Origin: Labyrinthula sp. Ha
Lineage: Eukaryota > Sar > Bigyra > Labyrinthulida > Labyrinthulaceae
Assembly: GCA_015227615.1 (NCBI GenBank)
Contig: JAALGZ010000023.1
Span: forward strand, 124,001 to 188,000
Reading direction: 5' to 3'
Length of the DNA: 64,000 nucleotides
Shown one piece after another: positions 1-8,300 of this stretch. Numbering within the stretch: position 1 is the stretch's first letter; each line of letters begins with the position of its first letter. The notes under the pieces were generated by a model, which was given only the letters and a program-made list of their open reading frames with translations, was not told the DNA's origin and made no database searches. The position numbers and the translations under genes are program-made.

Positions 1-52
1 TTCCAAATAAACGTATTTCTGCTTTAGAAGCTTCAAAACATTCTTTTTTGTG

Positions 53-757
53 TTAACTATTTAAAATGTTTTTATTCATAATATTATTTTCTATTTCCAA
101 ATATGGAATTAATAAACGTATTTTTTGTAAATTAAGTTTTTTTCTTAATCTACAAAGTTTTGCACTTTCAGCATTTCTTTTTAACCTTTGTTTTATTTTT
201 TCTTCTTTTGATATATTTTTTTTTATTTTTATTACTTTATAACTTTTTCCTAATTCTTCTAATTTACAATTTATTATTCTTAAACTTTTTTCTGGATTTG
301 ATAAAATATCTAAAGAAAAATTTTCTTCAAAAATATTTTGTGAAGAACGAATTTCAAAACTATGATTTATTTTTAAGTGTTCATATAAAGTTTTTTCTTC
401 ATTATAAACTCTTTCACAAAAAATACAACCTTTTTTTCCATATTTTTTTGCTTCTTTTATTTCTTCATAAACTTGTTCTTGAAAATCTTTACCTTTTGTT
501 GAAAGTTCAAGTTTAAGTTTATTATTTTTATTTTTTATTTCATCATAAACAGTATAAATTTTTCCCAATTCTTCTTTCTTTTTTTTTCTTCTTTCTCTTG
601 CTGTAATTCTACATTTTTCAAGTCTTTTTTGTTTATTAAAATCAACTTCTTCTTCTTCTTGTTCTTCTATTTTATGTTTTTCTATATTTTGAAGTTGAAT
701 AAGTTCATTTAATATAAGTAATTTTTCTGTAACAATTAATTGTTGTAAAATATCCAT
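53..757 (-). CDS. bZIP / C2H2 zinc finger / bZIP protein, 234 aa
   Basis: This looks like a nuclear DNA-binding protein with three candidate DNA-binding segments. Residues 44-61 form a basic region in which Cys49 sits where bZIP proteins normally have the invariant Asn (C-x2-TA-x2-RR), followed by a charged helix to about 86. Residues 111-132 form a C2H2 finger (C111, C114, H127, H132). Residues 190-208 form a second, canonical basic region (N195-x2-SA-x2-CR), with a short leucine-poor zipper broken by Pro218. The phrase ELGK-x-Y-x-V occurs after the first basic region and before the second, hinting at internal duplication. Cys replacing the basic-region Asn is a feature I recall from oomycete bZIPs. 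Target genes cannot be told from sequence. The start is the first ATG of the frame, and the region upstream is very AT-rich. The bZIP and zinc-finger calls are good; the joint function is inference. Confidence 0.75.
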   Translation of the reverse strand: MDILQQLIVTEKLLILNELIQLQNIEKHKIEEQEEEEVDFNKQKRLEKCRITARERRKKKKEELGKIYTVYDEIKNKNNKLKLELSTKGKDFQEQVYEEIKEAKKYGKKGCIFCERVYNEEKTLYEHLKINHSFEIRSSQNIFEENFSLDILSNPEKSLRIINCKLEELGKSYKVIKIKKNISKEEKIKQRLKRNAESAKLCRLRKKLNLQKIRLLIPYLEIENNIMNKNILNS

Positions 758-1177
758 TATTTATTTATTTTTTTTATTCAGTACGTTCTTTATATTCATT
801 GATTTATTCTTATCATCCTCGAAAAAGCAGTAAATAAATAAATATTTATTATTCCGACTTTTTATATTCCCAAAAAAAGCAGAGATTTTTTTATATATTA
901 AAATTATGACGTTTAATTTATTATATTACAAATATAATTACGTCATTACAACCATAAATATAATTAAAATATATTTGATATTGAGACTTATATAACATAT
1001 ATATATATACTAATAATATTATTAATATCATAATAAAATAAACCTAGTTTTTTTTATAATGACATAATTGTTTAAATTTCTATTATTTAATAATTAAATT
1101 AATTTAATATTTTATTATTTCATATAAGCTTTTTCTTGGATTTTATTTATATAATTAAATTATATACTTGTTAGAAT
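758..1177. promoter_or_regulatory. Upstream region of the bZIP gene
   Basis: This stretch is very AT-rich and has no coding potential. It holds a TTACGTCA site (938-945), a CRE-like bZIP half-palindrome, and a further TGACG at about 907-911. These are plausible bZIP sites in front of a bZIP gene. Autoregulation is only a suggestion. Confidence 0.3.
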
Positions 1178-1208
1178 ATCCGTCCAATAACCTAGTTGCC
1201 ACGTCATC
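1178..1208 (+). promoter_or_regulatory. Composite motif TATCCGTCCAA + TGCCACGTCATC
   Basis: TATCCGTCCAA (1178-1188) and TGCCACGTCATC (1197-1208) lie 8 bp apart. Both recur upstream of the dynein gene (31442-31452 and, in reverse complement, about 31501-31512). TGACGTGGCA is a strong C/G-box type bZIP site in plants and fungi. No intact gene starts just to the right, so this may serve the bZIP gene at 757 or be a relic promoter. Confidence 0.35.
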
Positions 1209-3560
1209 TACTGCACGCACGGATTTGTGTCTCTAGAACACTCTTGTAATATATGAAATAAACGTACTATCGGTCAAATGAAATACTAACTGTTAAGCGA
1301 ATTCAATTCAAGCAAGCATAAAGAGAAAGAAGAGACATACAAGGGTTAACTCTAGAAGAAAAGTAGTTAGTATTGTAGGAAGTATAAGAATTCATTTATA
1401 TGTTTTAATGCTCTTATTCAAGTATGTAGTTTGAATATTACTTCAAATTTAGCAATAGAGTTACACAAAGTTAACTCAAAGTTAGCGCACTATACTGGGC
1501 CGTCTCAATAGAATATTATGGCACCTGCTCTTGAGACGTTGCTTTTCCTGGTTTTGATTTGTAATAGGACACGATCATCCGTCACAGAAAAGGTTGTTCT
1601 TATTTCTTGTCCTTAGTGTGAGTTTAATGTGGGCATATAAGCTTTATTGATGTTTGGGGTGGCACTCCGTTGTTGGAAACTTATTGGGTGCGAGCCTTAA
1701 GACCACAACATTTATTACGTTAACCCTCAACGAATATTGAAAAGTTTGTTACTGTTTCTAACTTAATCCGAACTCATGAAAACAACTGCTAAATCTTGTC
1801 CATTTCATTGTACCGGAGAGAAAACAGATTTTAACGCAATCAGTTTCAACCCACACAGTTGGAGAAACAAAGAGCGAAAGGACAGTACTCCAATACTTAC
1901 ACTTGTGACTGAGTTGTTAAATCTTTACATTTAACTTTCCGAAAACTGATTGGTGCCTTTTCTTCGGTCAGGACTTTTGGAGATAGCAGCTTCGGTTCAG
2001 GTTTTATTTGGTAGGTCTTCAAAATGGAACTGTTCATTAAAGAGTGAGTAGCTACATTGGTGCGTCTAGAGCCTACGTGTGGAAATAGAGATTTTAAATC
2101 TTGTAGTTGTTCATCTATACTAGAGAATTTGCATTCTTTGTGAATAAAGTATTAAGAGGATTTTATGCAAAGTCTTCGATACTGGAGCGCCGCAATGTTT
2201 CCAACAGAAAATGCACCAGCTAAGGGATACAATTTCCAGAAAGGCCGTAACTTACAGGAATAATCGTTAATGGAAACATAAGGACGTTGGATTTGTATTA
2301 AGTGGAGCAAGAGACCGTAAGAAAGGAAATTTTTTACCCTACGAATTTTCGCTTAACATTTCCACTATTAAACAACTGCCTGTAGCATTTAAAACCTCCA
2401 TTATGTCCCAAGGGTAAATAAATTACTCTCTTCACATGAAAATATAATAAAAAGAGCGTTGATGTTCTTCATAAACTGAAAGTTGAGCTGCCTGGTAAAT
2501 TCATCTTCAAGTTGGTTTGACGTTCTCATTGTATGATTATTGTTTCATGGTCCAGCTCAACGAAATTCTTGCCAACCAAAGGCAAAAGTGCCTATAATGT
2601 TTGTGTTTTCTTTTTTTAATCATTTTCTAATGTGTTAATGAAATGTCTTTTGATCAAATTTCATCAAGTAGTAACTTCATGTATTCTATGTTTACACCTA
2701 GATTCTGAGAAGAATAGTATTCTCTCAGGAGGGAAAAACAGAGAGAAGATTCTCGTTTATAAACCTGTTTGATGGAGTACGGGGTGACACAAGAAAATGC
2801 AAGTAAAAAAATTGGGTAAGACGTCTTCTGCCACGGACATGTAGGACCGCATTTGCGGTTTTTACGATTTATTTTAAGTCTTGATAACATGCGTCTGCTA
2901 TATAGGAAATCCTTAACTAAATGCTTGGCACCGGTAATTCAGACAAGTTTTGCACCATTTTCTTTGGTTTTAGAGCCATTTGATTTGAGTCTAACTTGGT
3001 TTTAGTCAGTTTTTATATCTCAATGTAACGTTGAAAGTGTTACATATTATCGTGAATACATGGCCTAAAAAGCTCAGAAACAGCCTTGTCTTGGAAAGGA
3101 TCGACTGAGGATTGTACGAATATCTACCTGTGGAATAAAATAAATCAATGAACGGGGATTCTGAATTTATTTATTTGGAGCAACCCGTAGCAAAAGATCA
3201 AGAGATTTTCATTTAGCGAGTACATAATTTGAATTCATTCTGTAACTGCTAGTTTATATCCTGTTTCGTATATTATATCTGTTCTATGTGGTGTAGTGTG
3301 GTACTGCTTCCCATCTCGAAAGATGTATATAAAGAATGAAAGAACGTTGAAGAATCCAACAAAACACTAACCTTCAGAGTTTCTACAAAAGCCCAAAACT
3401 TAGAATTATATACTGGTTCCAATCATACTGACACCGTCAACGGAACATGTATATCTTCTAGGCTTTACTGTAGAGAGTACTACGTTTTGCACTCAGAGTA
3501 TTATCAAAACAATGAGAAGAACTGTAAACACAGAATCTTTTAAAGAAGTTATTTATATTG
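1209..3560 (+). mobile_element. Decayed, GC-richer block, possible LTR-retroelement remnant
   Basis: About 2.3 kb has clearly higher GC than the flanking host spacers and no open frame of useful length. Near 2175-2200 the + strand reads a short DTGA-type aspartic protease motif followed by Gln-rich residues, as in retroelement proteases. Nothing else is recognisable. If it is an element it is old and heavily broken, and the family cannot be set. The boundaries are taken from the change in base composition. Confidence 0.28.
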
Positions 3561-3739
3561 TTTTTTTTCTTTTATATATATAATTCTATAATAAAAAAGA
3601 ATAGAAAAGTTAGTGGTCAATAAGAAAAAAAGTACAATATCACAATTCTTAAATATATGTCTATTTTAGTCATTTATAAAATAAATAATGGCGTCATTGA
3701 ACTGAATTATTAATCCCTGTTACACACATTTAAAATAAA

Positions 3740-3802
3740 CCAATCAAAATTAATAAATAACCAATCAAATCATTAATGTGTAATCAACCCTTTATATATT
3801 AA
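3740..3802 (+). promoter_or_regulatory. CCAAT pair and TATA-like stretch upstream of the ankyrin gene
   Basis: CCAATCA occurs at 3740 and 3761, followed by TTTATATATT at about 3791-3800. The ankyrin ATG is at 4009. The same CCAATCA heptamer recurs in other promoters of this window, which fits NF-Y type control. Confidence 0.4.
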
Positions 3803-4008
3803 CCGTGTTTCCCTTTTATGAATAAATTCTATCCCGTTATTCTTGTCTCGTCTCGTTATGAAATTATAGTATAAAATATTGTTATTTTTATTGAGACATT
3901 TATTATACAAGAATATGTCTCATAACTATACTGCGTTCAGTACAAATAAGTTCTTATTTAAAAACACAAACCGAATAAAAAACCAGAAAAAGAAAAACAA
4001 AAAGAAAA

Positions 4009-4860
4009 ATGTCCGATATTATGACAATCAAGTTTATAACAGCTGCTTCTAATGGCGACTTGGAAGATTTAGAGTTCTGTCTTTCACTTGGATCAGTTGA
4101 TATAAACGCACAAAACAATAAGGGTTCAACAGCACTAATTGAAGCAGCGAATAACCAACATTTACATATCATAACTCGTTTACTTTCCGAAACTTCTTTA
4201 GATCCAAATATAAAAGGTCCTTTTGAAAAATCAGCCCTTTCTATCGCAGTACAAAAATCATATCCAAAAATTGTATCTGCTTTATTAAAACATCCTTCTA
4301 TTGATGTAAATACAGTTGATAAATTTCAAACTTCTGCTTTAATGAAATCTTTAAGAAATAATGAAATATTTGCTTTATTAATGAGACATAAAGGTATAAA
4401 TGTAAATTATCAAAAAAAAGATGGCTCAAGTGCACTTATGCAAGCTGTAAATTTTGGTTTAGTACAAGTTGTAAAAGAGTTTTTAAGAAGAGGTGATGTT
4501 GATGTAAATTTAAAAAATAATAAAGAAGAAAGTGCAGAAGATATAGCAAAAAAAAAAAAGAAAAAAGAAATTGTAAAAGTATTTGAAGAATATCATAAAA
4601 GAAAAATTGGTGGAAGAGGTGCAAGTAGAGTAGCAAGTAGAAATAAAAGATTTAGAGAATATACTTCTACTTTAACAAGAGGAAGTAGTTTTTTATCTAA
4701 TATAGAAGTTATTGATGAAGAACAAGATGAAAAAGAAAAAACTGCAACACAAGCTATGAGAGGAATGATAGCTATGAAAAATAAAGGAAGTTTTAATAGT
4801 AGTTTTGGTACATCTTCACAAGAAAACTTTTGGGTAAAAGAAGTTGAAAAAGATATATAA
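4009..4860 (+). CDS. Ankyrin-repeat protein, 283 aa
   Basis: About five ankyrin repeats occupy residues 8-175. They show the usual pattern of a small-residue helix pair (for example KGSTALIEAANN, SSALMQAVNFG) and a loop ending in D-[VI]-N at each repeat end. A Lys-rich helix follows (about 176-205), then a Gly/Arg/Ser-rich, likely disordered tail. Ankyrin stacks bind partner proteins; there is no enzyme domain or membrane segment, so the role is unknown. The first ATG is used, although Met5 is an alternative. The gene ends 10 bp before the stop of the convergent PROPPIN gene, leaving almost no room for separate 3' ends. Codon use is strongly AT-biased, like its neighbours. The family call is firm and the function unknown. 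Confidence 0.85.
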   Translation: MSDIMTIKFITAASNGDLEDLEFCLSLGSVDINAQNNKGSTALIEAANNQHLHIITRLLSETSLDPNIKGPFEKSALSIAVQKSYPKIVSALLKHPSIDVNTVDKFQTSALMKSLRNNEIFALLMRHKGINVNYQKKDGSSALMQAVNFGLVQVVKEFLRRGDVDVNLKNNKEESAEDIAKKKKKKEIVKVFEEYHKRKIGGRGASRVASRNKRFREYTSTLTRGSSFLSNIEVIDEEQDEKEKTATQAMRGMIAMKNKGSFNSSFGTSSQENFWVKEVEKDI

Positions 4861-4870
4861 ATGTAATATT

Positions 4871-5920
4871 TTATTGTGGATAAAATTTGAAAAATTTATT
4901 TGTATCAATTTTATTTTCTTCTAAAGATAATTTATAAAATTTACATATATTTGTTTTTGTATGTACAGAAATAATATATAGTTGATATTTTTCAACTTCT
5001 CTTGAAAAACAACAAATATTTTGTAAATTTTCATTTTCTTCATCATTTGAAACTAATTTATATTTAATAAAACTTTTTTCATATTCAAAACTTTTTGGTA
5101 AAATATGTTTTATTTTAGAAGTCTGTTTTATTTTTGTATTCATATTAAATATATGAATAGTTCCTTTATTACTTGTACAACATAAATATTTATTATCAAA
5201 AGATAAACATAAAGAATATATATTTGCTTTATCAATACCTCTTCTAAATTGTTTTAATATATTTCCTGAACTTGTATCAAATATTCTTATTATTGTACCT
5301 TTTAAACTACTTGAAATAACTAAATTACCTAAATAATTTATATTTAAACAACTTATTTTTGAATCATGTGCAGTAATTAAAGTTTGTTTTTGTATATCAA
5401 TAAAATTTATTTCAATTGAACCAATTTGTAAACCAGGAAAACATATAATTTGTACTTTTGGTGATAAACATAAATCAAATATTCCTTTTTTATTTTCTGC
5501 TGTTTTTTTAGTTTCAATTAATTTTAATTTTTTAAAATCATAAAAAAATATATTATTTTCTAAAGAAACAATTATTAAATCTTTTCTTAATTTAACACCT
5601 GTTACTTTAGAAGAAAATGATATTTCACCAATAACTGAAGATATTTTATTGTCATATAACATAACTTTATTTTCTGGATATTTTGGATTTATTCCACCTC
5701 CAACAAGTGCTATAATAGAACTTGAATAACATAATTCTATTATTCTTATACCTTCTGAACCAAAATTTTGTTTATATTGAGATTTAAATGGTGTTATTTC
5801 ATATGATTCAAATCCATTATTTGTTGAATATGCAAAACATGTTTTGTCTTGATTAAATGATATATATTTTACATCATTTATTGTTTTTAATTTTGTTTTG
5901 TTTTCAATATTTAAACTCAT
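4871..5920 (-). CDS. ATG18: PROPPIN / WIPI (Atg18-family) phosphoinositide-binding WD40 protein, 349 aa
   Basis: PROPPINs are seven-bladed propellers that bind PI3P or PI(3,5)P2 on autophagosomal and endosomal membranes. The family hallmark is the FRRG motif, here at residues 225-228, inside a long stretch strongly matching WDR45/WIPI4 (AHDSKISCLNIN, then KGTIIRIFDT, then SNKGTIHIF). An early ALVGGG-x-NPK segment (71-80) is also typical of WIPI3/4. The length fits the family (about 340-360). It shares a 188 bp promoter with the divergent VKOR gene; that promoter holds five CCAAT boxes. Its 3' end lies 10 bp from the ankyrin gene. Closest is the WIPI3/WIPI4 branch. The symbol is a family label, since orthology among Atg18, Hsv2 and WDR45 cannot be resolved by eye. 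Confidence 0.88.
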   Translation of the reverse strand: MSLNIENKTKLKTINDVKYISFNQDKTCFAYSTNNGFESYEITPFKSQYKQNFGSEGIRIIELCYSSSIIALVGGGINPKYPENKVMLYDNKISSVIGEISFSSKVTGVKLRKDLIIVSLENNIFFYDFKKLKLIETKKTAENKKGIFDLCLSPKVQIICFPGLQIGSIEINFIDIQKQTLITAHDSKISCLNINYLGNLVISSSLKGTIIRIFDTSSGNILKQFRRGIDKANIYSLCLSFDNKYLCCTSNKGTIHIFNMNTKIKQTSKIKHILPKSFEYEKSFIKYKLVSNDEENENLQNICCFSREVEKYQLYIISVHTKTNICKFYKLSLEENKIDTNKFFKFYPQ

Positions 5921-5936
5921 TATATTTTTACGTTAA

Positions 5937-6057
5937 CCAATAAAAATATTTTAATTAACCAACCAAATTCATATATAGAATAACCAATTATATAAACTTA
6001 TATAACCAATCAAAATACTGTGTATAACCAGCCAATCAAATATTAATCCCAACCAAT
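5937..6057 (+). promoter_or_regulatory. Bidirectional promoter with five CCAAT boxes
   Basis: CCAAT occurs at 5937, 5984, 6006, 6032 and 6053, all on the + strand, between the divergent PROPPIN (start 5920) and VKOR (start 6109) genes. The last four are spaced 21-26 bp apart. NF-Y binding is inferred from the motif. Confidence 0.5.
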
Positions 6058-6108
6058 CATAAAATATGAAAATTGATTCGTTAAATAAGTGTTCTTAAAC
6101 CCAAACAA

Positions 6109-6669
6109 ATGAAAACTGAACAACAATACATAAGCTCTTCCTTTCTTCTCTTATGCATCTCATCTTACTTCCTTCTACACAAAATCCAACCCATATTAAC
6201 CTCACTTATCCAAATAAACTCACTTTTAGGTTTTTTTATATCTGGGTATGCTTTTCTCGTTGAATTTCTTCTCACAAACTCCACAGATTTTTCTCCAATG
6301 TGTAACTTTGATGAATTTTCTTGTGAAGCTGTTTTCTTATCTGAACATGCAAGACTTTTATCTTTTCTCGGTATTGTTTCAAAAAATTCTTTACTTGATC
6401 TTTCCCTTTCTTCAACGGGAATGATTCTTTATTCAATATACTTTCTCGCATTTTCGATCCCGATCTCAAAAAATCTTGAACAAATAAGAAACAAAATATT
6501 TTTAGCCGTTTGTATTTGTGGAAGTGTTTTTTCAATTTATTTATTTATCGTGATAAAATATATTTTAGAAGATTTTTGTATAGTTTGCTTTAGTTTTCAT
6601 ATCGTGAACTTTATTATGTTGTTTCTTTCTATGAAAAACATACAAAAACAAAAGTTAAAAGTTAATTAA
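6109..6669 (+). CDS. Vitamin K epoxide reductase (VKOR) family thiol oxidoreductase, 186 aa
   Basis: VKOR proteins are ER membrane quinone reductases that feed oxidising equivalents into disulfide bond formation or recycle vitamin K. The sequence shows the active-site CxxC (C157-IV-C160) at the start of the last membrane helix, the loop cysteine pair C65 and C72, and a Ser (S78) in the region that follows in VKORC1. Four to five hydrophobic helices are visible (about 7-28, 36-57, 104-119, 127-150, 158-175). The length is close to VKORC1 (163) and VKORC1L1 (176). There is no fused thioredoxin domain, as in animals and unlike plants and bacteria. It is divergent with PROPPIN, and its last 8 bp overlap the 3' end of the convergent TPR-like gene. 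The physiological quinone and thiol partner are unknown. Confidence 0.85.
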   Translation: MKTEQQYISSSFLLLCISSYFLLHKIQPILTSLIQINSLLGFFISGYAFLVEFLLTNSTDFSPMCNFDEFSCEAVFLSEHARLLSFLGIVSKNSLLDLSLSSTGMILYSIYFLAFSIPISKNLEQIRNKIFLAVCICGSVFSIYLFIVIKYILEDFCIVCFSFHIVNFIMLFLSMKNIQKQKLKVN

Positions 6670-7273
6670 GAAAACCTTCAAATACTTTTTTTTCTTTAAG
6701 CTTATTTTCTTTTTTAATTTCTTTGATCTTGTTTAAAATATTTTCATATAAATTTCTTAAATTCTTATTTCCTGGTTTTTCCTTTATTAAAAAAACTAAA
6801 TCTTTTTTGCTTTCAAATAATTTATTCAAATCTTTTTCTTCTTTTAAATAAAATTCTATTCTTTTCAAAACTAGTTTTTCTTTAATAGAAATAAATTTTT
6901 CTTCTTTACAGTTTAAATCTTCAGTTTGTTTAATTAAAGAAAAAGCCTCTCTTAAAGTTTCTGAATATTTTTTAGTTATGTCTAATAAATTATATGTTGT
7001 CAAAATATTTGATAAACAAGTTATCAAAAGAATATTTTTTTGTATTTTTTGTTTTTTGTTTATTTTGTTTTCTTTTGGTGTATATTTAAAAAACTGATTT
7101 TCTTCACTTTCTTTTGTTTGTTCTGATTGAAATCCATTTAAATGAACAAAAGCAAGTCGATAAAAATATATTGATTTTCTTAAATTTTTTGGTTCTTTGC
7201 TAATAAATAATTTATTTCCATCTTCTTTTGCTTTTTTTGCTTTCACAAAAAGTTTTTCAAATTTCACACTCAT
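6662..7273 (-). CDS. TPR-like protein, 203 aa
   Basis: The N-terminal 50 residues read as a tetratricopeptide helix pair (A-x2-AKEDGNKLF, then the second helix SIYFYRLAFVHLNG), the form seen in TTC9 and in TPR co-chaperones. A longer second helix pair around 80-115 may be another degenerate TPR. The remainder is Lys/Glu-rich helix. No catalytic domain is seen. TPRs bind peptide tails of partners such as Hsp90, but the characteristic clamp residues cannot be confirmed by eye. It is convergent with VKOR with an 8-bp overlap. Real gene: likely. Exact family: uncertain. Confidence 0.65.
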   Translation of the reverse strand: MSVKFEKLFVKAKKAKEDGNKLFISKEPKNLRKSIYFYRLAFVHLNGFQSEQTKESEENQFFKYTPKENKINKKQKIQKNILLITCLSNILTTYNLLDITKKYSETLREAFSLIKQTEDLNCKEEKFISIKEKLVLKRIEFYLKEEKDLNKLFESKKDLVFLIKEKPGNKNLRNLYENILNKIKEIKKENKLKEKKVFEGFLN

Positions 7274-8300
7274 TTTTCTATGGGGCCATATAGCCCATAT
7301 TTTTTTACAGACTTACCAATAAGGATGATTTTTTTGCTTCTTGAAATTTCATTGGTCAAAAATTATTTTGGGAAATATACAATAATCAAGACACAAAACA
7401 AGAATTTAACTATTATGCCAACCCAATCGACATATTTTCTCTCGCAGTTAAAAGGCATAAAGGTTACTAAGTATATTTTAGGTTAATACAATGCTCTTCA
7501 TAATATGTTGGGCTAGCAGTCGAATGAAATAACTTATGCTAAGAAACCGTATGACTAAAGTTATAATATTCTTATATAAAGCTTGAACTTATGTATTGTA
7601 ATAAGAAGATGCAGGCCTTTGGTCGAGTTATTTTTTTTTAATTGAACAATAGGATAGAATATAGACATAAATTAGGCAGTTGGGAAAAAAGAGATTTGGT
7701 CCTTGGTTAACCAAAACATGGTTAATAAATTATTACCGGGAACAGAATTCAGAGGGCTTACATGCTTGAATTACCTCTTCTCATAATTTTATGTATTTGG
7801 TTTTATAAATGTGGGGTAATGTCACATGGTTATATTTGAAACGGATGGTGACGTGGAGTGATTTGTTTTTTGAATATGTAATAGTCAAAATACAGTAGAA
7901 TGATCGGACCATCTAAAGTAGTCTGGCAGAAAAACAGTAGTGTGATTTAGCATTGTATGGTTAAGAAATACGCATATCTAATAATAGGACGAAAAATACA
8001 AAAAGTTTAGCTAGCAAAAGAACTAGTACGACAAGTCCAGGAAGTCGTGGAAAATCAACGTAAGTAAAAGAGAGTGCTTCAAAATTGAATTCAGTTTGAA
8101 ACCAATAGTATTATTGTTTCTTCAAATATGTCAAGCAGTTGCAACCTTCGTTCATCTGGTCAAATTGAGAAAAGTGAGAAACGTAATGTATGAGAACAAG
8201 AAGTCATAGAAGGGCAGCATACGGTGGAGTTTCAGGAAAGCCTGAGTGGGCTAGAACTAAGACCCAAACTTGGAAGTCTACATCTGCAAAACAGACAAGT
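7274..8300. other. Spacer; nothing recognised beyond promoter-like motifs
   Basis: The first 200 bp form the upstream region of the TPR-like gene and hold CCAAT (about 7315) and its reverse (about 7351). A TGACGTGG site lies near 7849-7857. The rest is mixed-composition DNA without a convincing frame and may be the far, decayed end of the Ty3-like remnant to the right. Confidence 0.3.

Noticed and set aside
160-516. 118-codon + strand open frame
   Set aside because: Antisense to the bZIP/zinc-finger gene. Its Phe/Leu-rich composition is what the complement of a Lys/Glu-rich gene gives.
1468-1560. tRNA-primer-binding-like TGGCACCTGC after a possible LTR beginning near 1169
   Set aside because: No second LTR copy was found, and the presumed LTR does not end in CA at this point. 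Not strong enough to call LTR boundaries.
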